NCBI RefSeq assembly: GCF_040869045.1
Contig: NC_090319.1
Span: 46,782,779-46,846,778, forward strand
From: Eurosta solidaginis
Lineage: Eukaryota > Arthropoda > Insecta > Diptera > Tephritidae
Reading direction: 5' to 3'
DNA length: 64,000 nt
This document shows, in pieces, positions 55,086 to 64,000 of the stretch; position 1 is the first letter of the stretch; the number at the start of each line of letters is the position of its first letter. The notes under the pieces are model-generated. The model saw nothing but the letters and a program-made list of their open reading frames with translations, did no database searches and was not told the DNA's origin. The translations under genes and the position numbers were made by a program.

Positions 55086-55950
55086 TATGGTGTCAGCAGC
55101 GGGGTTAAGTAATAAAATAAAAATAACCAATAAGTTTAATTCAAATTGTTCTAAGAGTTCTGAAGTACTTGTACTAGTTATGGTAGCGTTGTTAATAAAG
55201 AAAATTTGTTGTACTGAATATTTGATTTCCTTCAGGCTCTTTCACTATGTACGTTTGCCCACCACTGTGTGGAAGTAAATTACTGTGCTAAATGTTTTTG
55301 ATTTAATTATTAAAAAAGCTCACACCTAACTTACGACGTTTAGTCAAATTTTAAGCCCCTCGAGTTCAATTAAGTTTGAATAAAATATTATGAAAGCTCC
55401 ACGAACTGTGAGCAAAAGAATTTTTAATATGGTTTTTACATGTGACAGCTACAAAAAAGAAACAATTCACATTTAAATGAAAAATTCAATGAATCACATC
55501 TTTTGTTAAGTAAAAAATATTTTTAATGAAAAAGTATTTGGCTTAACGAGCAAACTGCTGATGGAACGCGCGCTTCAAACTTGCTTAATTATGAGTTTTA
55601 ATTAAATTTAAAATTTCTTTGTTTAGGAAAATTGTGCATTATTTGTATCAAAATGTGATTAAATGTGGCAATAAAAAAGTTTAACAGCAGCTGAAATTCA
55701 TTAATTGAGAATAACACAATTGTCGAATAAGTAGCAGTAATTTATAAACACAACATTTTCTTTTTCAAAATAATTAAATTTATTTATTTAATATGCAATT
55801 AATAAAACTTAACAAAAACAATTTCAACAATTCAGCCAAATTCCATCCCCATGTGTGCCATCTATCATTTGCACTAAATTTAGATCGTAATTTTCTTGCG
55901 GCGTTTTATTGTATTCGTAGATAAAATTTTTCAGATACTGTTTGTTTTTT
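55086..55950. other. Unassigned AT-rich stretch
   Basis: No feature recognised. Confidence 0.4.
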
Positions 55951-56956
55951 TTTATACTCAGCTTTATACCAAATTTTTCGATATTTAAAAAAAATTTAAT
56001 ATCTTTACAGTATATAAGTAAATTATGTCAACATTCAAGTCCAGTAATGATATGGTGCAATAAAATACAAAAATAAAAGAAAATTTCAAAATGGGCGTGA
56101 CTCCGCCCTATTTCATTTAAATTGTCTAGGATACTTTTAATGCCATAAGTCGAACAAAAATTTACCAATCCTTTTCAAATTTGGTAGGGACATAGATTTT
56201 ATGACGTTAACTGTTTTTTGTGAAAATGGGCGAAACCGGTTGAAGCCACGCCCAGTTCTTATACACAGTCGTCCGTCTGTCCTTCCGCATGGCCCTTTAC
56301 ACGATAACTTGAGCAAAAATCGACATAATTTTACTAAACTTAGTTCACGTACTTATCTGAACGCACTTAATCTTGGTATAAAAAATGAGCGAAATCCGAC
56401 TATGACCACGCCCACTTTTTCGATATCGAAAATTACGAAAAATGAAAAAAATGCCATAATTCTATACCAAATACGAAAAAAGGGATGAAACATGGTAAGG
56501 TAATTGGATTGTTTTATTGACGCGAAATATAACTTTAGAAAAAACTTTGTAAAATCGTTGTGACACCTACCATATTAAGTAGAAGAAAATGAAAAAGTTC
56601 TACAGTGCAAAATAAAAACCCTTGAAATCTTGGCAGGTGTTACATATATAAATAAATTAGTGGTATCCAACAGATGATGTCTGGGTCACCCTGGTCCATA
56701 TTTTGGTCGATATCTGGAAAACGCCTTCACATATACAACTACCCCCACTCCCTTTCAAAACTCTCATTAATACCTTTAGTTTGATACCAGTATCGTACAA
56801 ACAATTTCTAGAGTCACCCCTGGTCCACCTTTATGCCGATATCTCGAAAAGGCGTCCACCTATACAACTACCACCACTCCCTTTTAAAACCCTTTAGCTA
56901 AGCGTGGGGCAGTTTAATATGAGTTATAAGGGAGTAATTTGATGCGCTTGTAGGCG

Positions 56957-57020
56957 CATGAGTCGTGGCACAGTGGGTGACGTACCCGACTCATACGTTT
57001 GGGGTTGCGGGTTCAAATTT
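56957..57020 (+). promoter_or_regulatory. tRNA-like pol III promoter (A and B boxes)
   Basis: TGGCACAGTGG (56966-56976) matches the A-box consensus TRGYNNARNNG, and GGTTCAAAT (57010-57018) resembles a B box, 34 bp apart. A CTCATAC loop between them gives a CAT (Met-like) anticodon position. No acceptor stem is formed, so it is not a functional tRNA gene. Confidence 0.6.
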
Positions 57021-57099
57021 ATTATCTTTTTTTATTTTATAAATTATTATTTTAATGGACTGTATGTTATTTTACTTAGAGGGGGTCACTATGTACCTG

Positions 57100-57575
57100 T
57101 TACACCTTGTTTTTATTCATTGGGGGCGAGCACTGGGGGCTCCAAGGTATTGGCTGCGGGATGAGCCACCTTGTTTTGCTTTGAAAAACACCTATTACAC
57201 CTTGTATTTATTCATTGGGGCGAGAACTGGGGGCTCCATGGTATTGGCTGCGGGATGAGCCACCTTTTTTGCTTTGAAAAACCCCTAGTACACCTTGTAT
57301 TTATTCATTGGGGGCGAGCACTGGGGGCTCCAGGGTATTGGCTGCGGGATGAGCCCCCTTGTTTTGCTTTGAAAAACCCCTATTGCACCTTGTATTTATT
57401 CATTGGGGGCGAGCACTGGGGGCTCCAAGATATTGGCTGCGGGATGAGCCACCTTGTTTTGCTTTGAAAAACCCCTATTACACCTTGTATTTATTCATTG
57501 GGGGCGAGCACTGGGGGCTCCAAGGTATTGGCTGCGGCATGAGCCACCTTGTGGCTTTGAAAAACCCCTCTTTGG
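57100..57575. repeat. 95-bp minisatellite, five units
   Basis: TTCATTGGGG recurs at 57116, 57211, 57304, 57399 and 57494 (spacings 95, 93, 95, 95). Units contain GGGGGCTCCAAGGTATTGG, CTGCGGGATGAGCCACC and TTGCTTTGAAAAACCCC. Four overlapping frames translate the repeat in turn; 95 is not a multiple of three, so none is a gene. Confidence 0.9.
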
Positions 57576-58106
57576 GATAAAAAATTAGAATATTTCACTA
57601 ACAAGTTGAGAATTACAAGCACACTCAGTGGCTAATGAAACAAACGAAAGAAAAAAAAGTCATAGTTTAAGTCGCTTAAACACTCTTATTAATATCTTTA
57701 ATTTTATACCCATATCGTACAAACGCATTCTAGAGTCACCCCTGGTCCAACTTTAGGGCGGTATATCTGAAAAGGCGACCACCTATACAACTACCACCAC
57801 TCCCTTTTAAAACCCTCATTAATACCTTTAATTTGATACACGTATCGTACAAACAAATTCTAGGGTCAACCCTGATCCACCTTTATGGCGATATCCCTAA
57901 ATGGCGTCCACCTATAGAACTATGGCCTACTCCCTCATAAAATACTCTTTATTGCCTTTCATTTGATAGACATGTCATACAAACAAATTCCAGAGTTTCC
58001 CTCGGTTCATTTTCCTACATGGTGATTTTCCCTTGTTTTGTCTCCATAGCTCTCAGCTGAGTATGTAATGTTCGGTTACACTCGAACTTAGCCTTCCTTA
58101 CTTGTT

Positions 58107-58480
58107 TTAACTACATTAATGGTAAATCTTAATTTCTTTAACCCTAAATTTTTAGACGATTATAAAGGATTATCTTTACCAGCGGTATATGGGCCTTTTT
58201 CTGTATGGCTTTACCGGATTTTCGTACCAACTTTTGGCGCTTTCAGATTGTTGGAAATGTACCCTCAGCTAAATGTGTATTAAAAAAGTTCACAAACGAT
58301 GCCGGCTCATGACCAAAAGCCACTTTAATTGCTTTTTTTGGGACGCCGTTTGGCGTTCGTTATCTGGAAGTGTACTAGCAGCTTGCAGGGCTGCATTTGC
58401 GGTTATCTCATCAAATGTAGAAAGATATAGGCATACCCGAAGTCAGTTTTCTTTACGTGGGAAATAAGGCCTCGACTGCA
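58107..58480. other. Probable decayed LINE sequence
   Basis: Continuation of the minus-strand LINE region at 58484-58680, but too decayed to give motifs. Confidence 0.3.
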
Positions 58481-58483
58481 TTC

Positions 58484-58680
58484 TTAAGAGAGTGCACGCC
58501 TGTTCACATCGCCTTTCCCTTCTTGTTTATCTCTTTTAGGACAACTTTGTGTGCTGTACCCATGATCGTTCTCAGCATCATAACATAGCTTTAAAAAATG
58601 TTGTCGTTTTCTTTTCTTAATTGTAGCCTTCAGTGCGTGACGGGCCTCTTTGAAATTAGCTCTGCACTCTGTCAAATTTG
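58484..58680 (-). pseudogene. LINE linker between endonuclease and RT
   Basis: The minus strand reads FKEARHALKATIKKRKRQHF then LKLCYDAEND. This is the helical linker (ARR.LK.AI..SK...F..LC.EAD.DPWG) upstream of the RT domain in R1/I-type LINEs. The normal DPWG is replaced by DHGY and the frame ends soon after. Confidence 0.6.
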
Positions 58681-58956
58681 GCCTTCCTATTGATCGTTGG
58701 GAGCGTTTAGTGGCTTAAATGCAATCTTTTCTTAATCATTGAATGCAGTCCTTTCATCAGTAAGTAGAGCCCTGTTGATAACGGTTTGACTTCCTGATAA
58801 TCAATGCGTCGTATGCTATTAAGATATCAGCCATTAATTTGGTGGTAATTTAATTCTTGATTCAGATGTATTCAGTTGTTGTTAGCATAAACTTTAACAA
58901 TTTCACTTCCAAAGAAGCTGAGTTTCCAGCCCCGGATACTTGAGAAAGCTGATTTA

Positions 58957-59450
58957 GTGCGGAATCCTCCTCGGCAAAGGTCGATGTCCACAACTATCAC
59001 TTCGGATATAATAATCACTCATTTTCTTCTCCAATGTGCAAATCCTATGACGTTAGATTCAAAAACTTGGTCATATCTTAACAGAGAAAAACTTAAGGCT
59101 CACGATGGGCATGCTTACTGGATACTGCTTTTTGGCGGCGCATGCTTATAAGTTGGGCTTCGTCAATAATAACAGATATAAGGAAGTGCGTGCTGCAGAA
59201 GAAAATGTTCAGTGTTTTTGTTCTGCGCTTGCGAGCCATGGCTTGAGTTACTAGGGGCGGGAGTGTTGCCAGATTTGGGGGCAGCAAATGAGTTTGGTCC
59301 TAGAAAACTTCTTGTATTTGCCGAAATTATTTTATAACATAATTCCTTGTGTATAATTGGGGGGGAACAAATTCTTGCAGAACTATGGTCACATTCAGTC
59401 TATATGAGGTCTTAATTGGTCGTCTAGGTCAGCCTTAGCTAAGCTTTGAT
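58957..59450 (+). pseudogene. LINE C-terminal tail and 3' UTR
   Basis: ITHFLLQCANPMT (58957-59151 frame) resembles the H.LC.CP.L motif at the end of RNase H-bearing LINEs. It is followed by the 3' block shared with 14520-14950 (CATGCTTATAAGT, GTTGCCAGAT, TTATTTTATAACATAA). The two copies lie on the same strand and agree along about 350 bp. Confidence 0.55.
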
Positions 59451-59784
59451 ACATTTTTCCCAACACATTTCAGTATTGCCAAGAAAATTCAAATCGATTG
59501 AGTATAATTTGTCATGATTGGCAAAATTAACCAAAACACGCTCGTTTACGTGAAATCTTTTTCTGAATAGTTTCAGCTATAAAAATCTAAATTTTAAAAC
59601 ATTTTGTTGCACTCTTGACTATTCTCTTGATATTCTCAGTCATCGAATTGCAAGTGCGATGAAAACGAAATCGTCACGTTTTGTACTGCAACAATTGCAA
59701 TGTCACGCGCTGAAGTACAAACGAAAATCTCACAACAACAAACTGAGTAGCAATATAAAATAAATAAATAAAAATAAAAAAATA

Positions 59785-60133
59785 AATGTAAGGCGGGATA
59801 ACCTCCGAAGAGATCTAAGGCCGAGATTCTCTTCCAATTTGCGTCGTGTTCCTCTTGATTTTCCCTACAAATTGGCCGGATGGGACCTACATACATGTTT
59901 TAGGCCGACTCCGAACGGCATCTGCAAGGCAGATGACTTTCCCCTGATAGCTTTTCATGGCAGAAATACACCCGGAGCGCTTGCCAAACACCGCCGAGGG
60001 GCGACCCCGCTTAGTAAAATGTTCTTCTAATTGAAAAACCTTTTTCTAAAATTTTGATGTTGCTTTGCCCGGGGTGTGAACCCAGGGCATACGGTGTGGT
60101 AGGCGGAGCAAGCTACCATCACACCACGGTGGC
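59785..60133 (-). mobile_element. tRNA-derived SINE (copy S4), near full length
   Basis: On the minus strand the head GCCACCGTGGTGTGATGG (A box) lies at 60116-60133 and GGGTTCACACCCC (B box) near 60070. The body has GGGGTCGCCCC, GCCGTTCGGAGTCGGCC, CAATTTGTAGGGAAAATC, and CTCTTCGGAGGTTATCCC at 59790-59807. A T/A-rich tail continues to about 59750. Confidence 0.85.
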
Positions 60134-60414
60134 AAAACAAAATAAATATATACATACATATGTACAAATAAGGCTACAAAATTTGTGGTAACGATTTTAA
60201 AACACAAAAATCAAAAATCAATAAAATTCAAGAAAAAAAAAAAACAAAGCTTATAAAGCACTCAAAGCTAATGCACTTGCCCAATGCATCAAAAACATAT
60301 TAACGAATGTGTTGGTATGTGTGTGGTATACGGTAAAAATCTTTTTATTTGAACATTTCTAAACAAAAAACCTCGAAAACTAGCACAAAAGCAAACATCA
60401 GTATGTGTAATATA

Positions 60415-60448
<34 letters not shown>

Positions 60449-60590
60449 CATGTATTTATGTTTGTATGCACATATCTTCTTTGTGAATATCCCATAAGTC
60501 GGCACAATCAAATGTTGACACGCACACACAACAAGTATTGCCTCGACATTTGTTGCAATTTAGTTGACTTCATTCGAATCACCCACTTAC
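60134..60590. repeat. TATG microsatellite within unassigned DNA
   Basis: A (TA)n tract and about eight TATG units at roughly 60408-60475. The rest of the interval has nothing recognised. Confidence 0.75.
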
Positions 60591-60644
60591 CAATTTGAGT
60601 CACTGCCAACGCCAATGTCTCCATGCCGACTGCAGCCAGCTTGC
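60591..60644 (-). CDS. Candidate 54-nt exon of an unidentified host gene
   Basis: On the minus strand a TCTTACAG acceptor precedes the segment and a GTAAGT donor (60585-60590) follows it at once. The 54-nt segment is markedly GC-richer than its surroundings, is a multiple of three, and in one phase reads KLAAVGMETLALAVTQI without a stop (split codons at both ends). Another phase is also open; the third has a stop. An ATTAAT branch-point-like word and a weak pyrimidine tract lie upstream. No transposon overlaps it. I do not recognise the protein, and such a short match to splice signals can occur by chance. Confidence 0.35.
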
Positions 60645-60649
60645 CTGTA

Positions 60650-61227
60650 AGACTACGTGATCGATAAAAATTAATACAGAAGCACGTCTGTAGCTAAGGG
60701 AAAGTCCTGCATATTGAAAAGTATATGTCTGTAAGTCTTTGAGGGATTTTTTTTTTTAATTTTTTGCATTCTATTTCGATTTTGGATGTTTTGCACATTT
60801 TTTGTAGCTCAAGGCTAAATTTGTGCTAGAATTTTATTTTATAAGCAACCCCGTCGGAATTGCATTATTTTTTCATATTCTCATTTTTTGGTATTCAGAC
60901 CTTAAACCCTCCGACTCAAAATCAAAAGTGTTTGGAAATTTTGTATGTCTGTCTGTATCTTTGTACTGGCACTATTCAGGAGCCACTGCCCAGATTTGAT
61001 TACAACTTTCGCTGTTGCTTCAGATAAGATATAACATATAAGGATATATTTCAAACCCCTTCACCTCTAGGTTCTTTAAACACAAAACATTGACCCAGTT
61101 ATAATTCAAATGTATTTGTACAATCTGAAGCCGAATGATCCTGATCCTGATAACTGAGCTAAACCTGTTGGGGATATCTCAACCCGTTTCAGAGATAAAG
61201 GCCAAAGTGTTAATGACTGATATTATT
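60650..61227. other. Unassigned stretch
   Basis: Non-repetitive to the eye. TTTCAGAGATAAAGGCC-type words near 61190 recall other fly repeats but no family is clear. Confidence 0.4.
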
Positions 61228-61776
61228 AACAAGTAAGGAAGGCTATGTTCGGGTGTAACCTAACATTACATACTCAGCTGCCAAATTACAGCTAGCAAAA
61301 CTTTTAAAATACCTTATTTTAAAGTAGCCGGTGCCACGCCCATTGTCCAAAATTTTACTAATTTTCTAAGGTTAATCAACATACCAAATTCTATCGCTTT
61401 ATCCGCCTTTGGAAATGAATTGTCGCACTTTATCGGTTGTTCGAAATTTTCGATATCGAAAAAGTGGGCGTGGTTATAGTCCGATTTCGTTTATTTTAAA
61501 TAGCAATCTGAGAAGAGTGACCAGAAACTTACATACCAAATTTCATTAAGAAAACTCAAAATTTACTAAAGTTATCATGTTTACGGACAGACGGACGGAG
61601 GGACGGAGGGACGGACAGACGAACGGACGGACATTGCTAAATGAATTTCTTTTTCGCCCAGATTATTTTGATATATAGAATTTTATAAGTGTCTCGATTG
61701 GTTTATGACGCTACGGGGTACCGTTATGCGAACAAAATTAATATACTCTGTGAGCTCTGCTCAGCTGAGTATAAAA
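61228..61776 (+). mobile_element. Family A copy 8, short form
   Basis: Left end ACAAGTAAGGAAGGCTATG with ACATACTCAGCTG, which is fused directly to CCAAATTACAGCTAGC deep in the body. The right end is GAGCTCTGCTCAGCTGAG. Length about 550 bp, an internally deleted form. GACGGACGGAGGGACGGAGG repeats occur near 61590. It is joined head to tail to copy 9. Confidence 0.85.
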
Positions 61777-63826
61777 ACAGGTAAGGAAGGTTAAGTTCGG
61801 GTGTAACCCAACATTACATACTCAGTTGAGAGCTATGGTGACAACATAAGGGTAAATAACCATGTTGGAAAATGAACCGAGGGAAACCCTGGAATGTGTT
61901 TTTATGACATGTGTATCAAATGAAAGGCATTAAAGAGTATTTTATGAGGGATTGGGCCATAGTTCTATAGGTGGACGCCATTTAGGGATATCGCCATAAA
62001 GGTGGATCAGTGTTGACTCTAGAATTTGTTTGTACGATATGGGTATCAAATGAAAGGTGTTAATGAGTATTTTAAAAGGGAGTAATCCTTAATTCCATAG
62101 GTGGACGCCGTTTCGATATATCTCCATAAAGGTGGACAAGGGGTGACCCTGGAATTTGTTTGTACAATATGGGTATCAAATTAAAGGTATTAATGAGGGT
62201 TTTAAAAGGGATTGGTGGTAGTTGTATAGGTGGTCGCCTTTTCGAGATATCGCCATAAAGGTGGACCAGGGGTGACTCTAGGCTTTGTAAGATATGGGTA
62301 TTAAATGAAAGGTGTTAATGAGTATTTTAAAAGGGCGTGGGGCTTATTTCTATAGGTGGACACGCCTTTTCGAGATATCGTCATAAAGGTGGACCAGGTG
62401 TGACTCTAGAATGTGTTTGTACGATATTGGTATCAAATTAAAGGTACTAATGAAAGTTTTAAAAGGGAGCGGTGGTAGTTGTATATGTGAAGTCGTTTTC
62501 CAGATATCGACCAAAATGTGGACCAAGATGACCCAGAACATCATCTGTTGCATACCGCTAATTTATATATATAATGCCTGCCAAGATTTCAAGGGTGTTT
62601 TATTTCGCCCTGCAGAACTTTTCATTTTCTTCTACTTAACATGGTAGGTGTCACAACCATTTTACAAAGTTTTTTCTAAAGTTATATTTCGCGTCAATAA
62701 ACCAATCCAATTACCATGTTTCGTCCCTCCTTTTTTCGTATTTGGTATAGAATTATGGTATTTTTTTCATTTTTCGTAATTTTCGATATCGAAAAAGTGG
62801 GCGTGGTCATAGTCGGATTTCGTTCATTTTTTATACCAATAGAAAGTGAGTTCAGATAATTATGTGAACTGAGTTTAGTAAAGATACATCGATTTTTGCT
62901 CAAGTTATCATGTTAACGGGAATGCGGAAGGACAGACGGACGACTGCGTATAAAAACTGGGCGTGGCTTCAACCGATTTCGCCCATTTTCACAGAAAACA
63001 GTTAGCGTCATAAAATCTATGCCCCTACCAAATTTCAAAAGGATTGGGAAATTTTTGTTCGACTTATGGCATTAAAAGTATCCTAGACAAACTAAATGAA
63101 AAACGGCGGAGCCACGCCTATTTTGAAATTTTCTTTATTTTTTGTATTTTGTTGCACCATATTATTACTAGAGTTTAATGTTGACATAATTTACTTATAT
63201 ACTGTATAGATATTAAATTTTTTGTTAAAATTTTACTTTTAAAAAAAAAATTTTTAAAAGTGGGCGTGGTCCTTCTCCGATTTTGGTAATTTTTATTGGG
63301 CGTACATACGGAAATAGGAGTAACGTTCCTGCCAAATTTCCACATGATATCTTCAACAACTGCCAAATTACAGCTTGCAAAAATTTTAAATTACCTTATT
63401 TTAAAAGTGGGCGGTGCCACTCCCGTTGTCCAAAATTGTACTAATCTTCTATTCTTCGTCATATGTTCAACTCACCTACCAAATTTCATAGCTTTATCTG
63501 TCTTTTTTAATGAATTATTGCACTTTTTCTGTTTTTCGAAATTTTCGATATCGAAAAAGTGGGCGTGGTTATAGTCCGATATCGTCCATTTTAAATAGCG
63601 ATCTGAGACGAGCGCTCAGGAACCAACATACCAAATTTCATCAAGATACCTCAAAATTTACTCAAGTTATCGTGTTAACGGACAGACGGACATTGCTAAA
63701 TGAATTTCTTTTTCGCCCAGATCATTTTGATATATAGAATTTTATATCTGTCTCGATTGGCTACGGGGTACCGTTATGCGAACAAAATCAATATACTCTG
63801 TGAGCTCTGCTCAGCTGAGTATAAAA
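61776..63826 (+). mobile_element. Family A copy 9, complete, long form
   Basis: Left end ACAGGTAAGGAAGGTTAAG begins where copy 8 ends. Minisatellite units fill 61850-62510. The body repeats the order of copy 3, and the right end is GAGCTCTGCTCAGCTGAG at 63805-63822. About 2.05 kb, no coding sequence. Confidence 0.85.
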
Positions 63827-64000
63827 ATAAAACCTCAATTCACGGAGATATATTAGTACCACAGAAGCATTTTCGATAATATCTATTAGCTTTCATATCC
63901 ACAAACAAAATCTTTCGGCAATGGGTTTGAAGGCCAATTTTGAAGAAATTGAAAAAGTTGAAATTGAGGAAAAAAGCCTGGCAAAATAGTCCCAGGACCA
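63827..64000. other. Unassigned right edge
   Basis: A 22-codon frame at 63920-63988 (MGLKANFEEIEKVEIEEK) has coding-like composition but no start context or partner that I can verify. The window ends soon after. Confidence 0.3.

Larger units (their letters stand above)
56895..57660 (+). mobile_element. tRNA-headed insertion with a 95-bp tandem repeat
   Basis: The inserted segment begins near GCTAAGCGTGGGGCAG. It carries a tRNA-like block (56957-57020), then an AT-rich spacer and five units of a 95-bp repeat (57100-57575). Imperfect TTAAAACCCT and TTAAACACTC at the two junctions may be the decayed target duplication. No family known to me. Confidence 0.55.
55951..58106 (-). mobile_element. 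Family A copy 7, split by an insertion
   Basis: The left (55953) end starts TATACTCAGCTTTATACC, where a deletion joins the terminal palindrome to an internal block. The rest reads normally to the minus-strand left end (ACTCAGCTGAG at about 58050, ACAAGTAAGGAAGGCTAAG ending 58106). Minisatellite units occur at 56700-56890 and 57680-57990. Between them an unrelated 0.77-kb insertion (56895-57660) sits inside a minisatellite unit. Confidence 0.85.

Noticed and set aside
56957..57020. Functional tRNA-Met gene
   Set aside because: A and B boxes are present but the acceptor stem and terminator do not form.
57055..57580. Plus frames with repeated HLVFIHWG and GAP.YWLRDEPPC peptides
   Set aside because: The 95-bp repeat is read in successive frames; no start, stop or frame conservation.
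63920..63988. 22-codon frame with acidic helix-like composition as a gene start
   Set aside because: Too short, no splice donor visible before the stop, no recognised family.

Overview
The window looks like gene-poor, AT-rich, repeat-packed DNA of a higher fly. A tephritid fruit fly is my best guess, from recall of similar repeats and not from any search. I found no complete host protein gene, no rRNA or tRNA gene, no CRISPR array and no bacterial-style operon. Nearly everything recognisable is a transposable element, an element fragment, or simple or tandem repeat. The only hint of host coding sequence is a candidate 54-nt exon on the minus strand (60591-60644), which would fit the window lying inside a large intron or between genes.

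Layout. 1-5435: a SINE fragment, a Jockey-like LINE, a LINE RNase H tail and a LINE C-terminus. 5850-7200: two tandem-repeat fields. 9668-10199: a solo LTR. 11180-16924: LINE tails, a MITE with a near-perfect hairpin and a poly-G run, a full tRNA-derived SINE and a second TIR element. 17290-26806: three copies of the main dispersed family ('family A'), a LINE fragment and a Helitron with both ends readable. 28521-33640: a 5'-truncated non-LTR retrotransposon with a restriction-like endonuclease (R2/R4/Dong type), lying inside a long TTTTA pentanucleotide array. 34440-43390: a LINE tail, family A copies, a solo LTR inside a SINE, and two larger LINE remnants. 43875-46130: a family A copy with an internal 390-bp tandem duplication. 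46628-48294: a foldback element with an 8-bp target duplication. 48630-53118: two piggyBac-like transposase remnants, a solo LTR and three Helitron pieces, one with a helicase end. 54006-60133: a hairpin, LINE fragments, a family A copy split by a tRNA-headed insertion carrying a 95-bp tandem repeat, and a SINE. 61228-63826: two family A copies head to tail.

Family A is the dominant component: nine copies, about 13.7 kb, roughly a fifth of the window. Its copies have matching subterminal inverted repeats around ATACTCAGCTGAG, a central minisatellite of about 129-130 bp, and internal hairpins built on GGGCGTGGCACCGCCC. The Helitron at 22700-24227 carries a recognisably related minisatellite of the same period, so the two families probably share history. 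The architecture recalls Helentron-associated interspersed elements, but that is inference.

The most interesting locus is the RLE-type retrotransposon in the TTTTA array. Both flanks share the same irregular landmarks, which suggests insertion into a pre-existing array and possibly a preference for pentanucleotide microsatellites. The copy is dead: frameshifts, no 5' end, and RT motif A lost.
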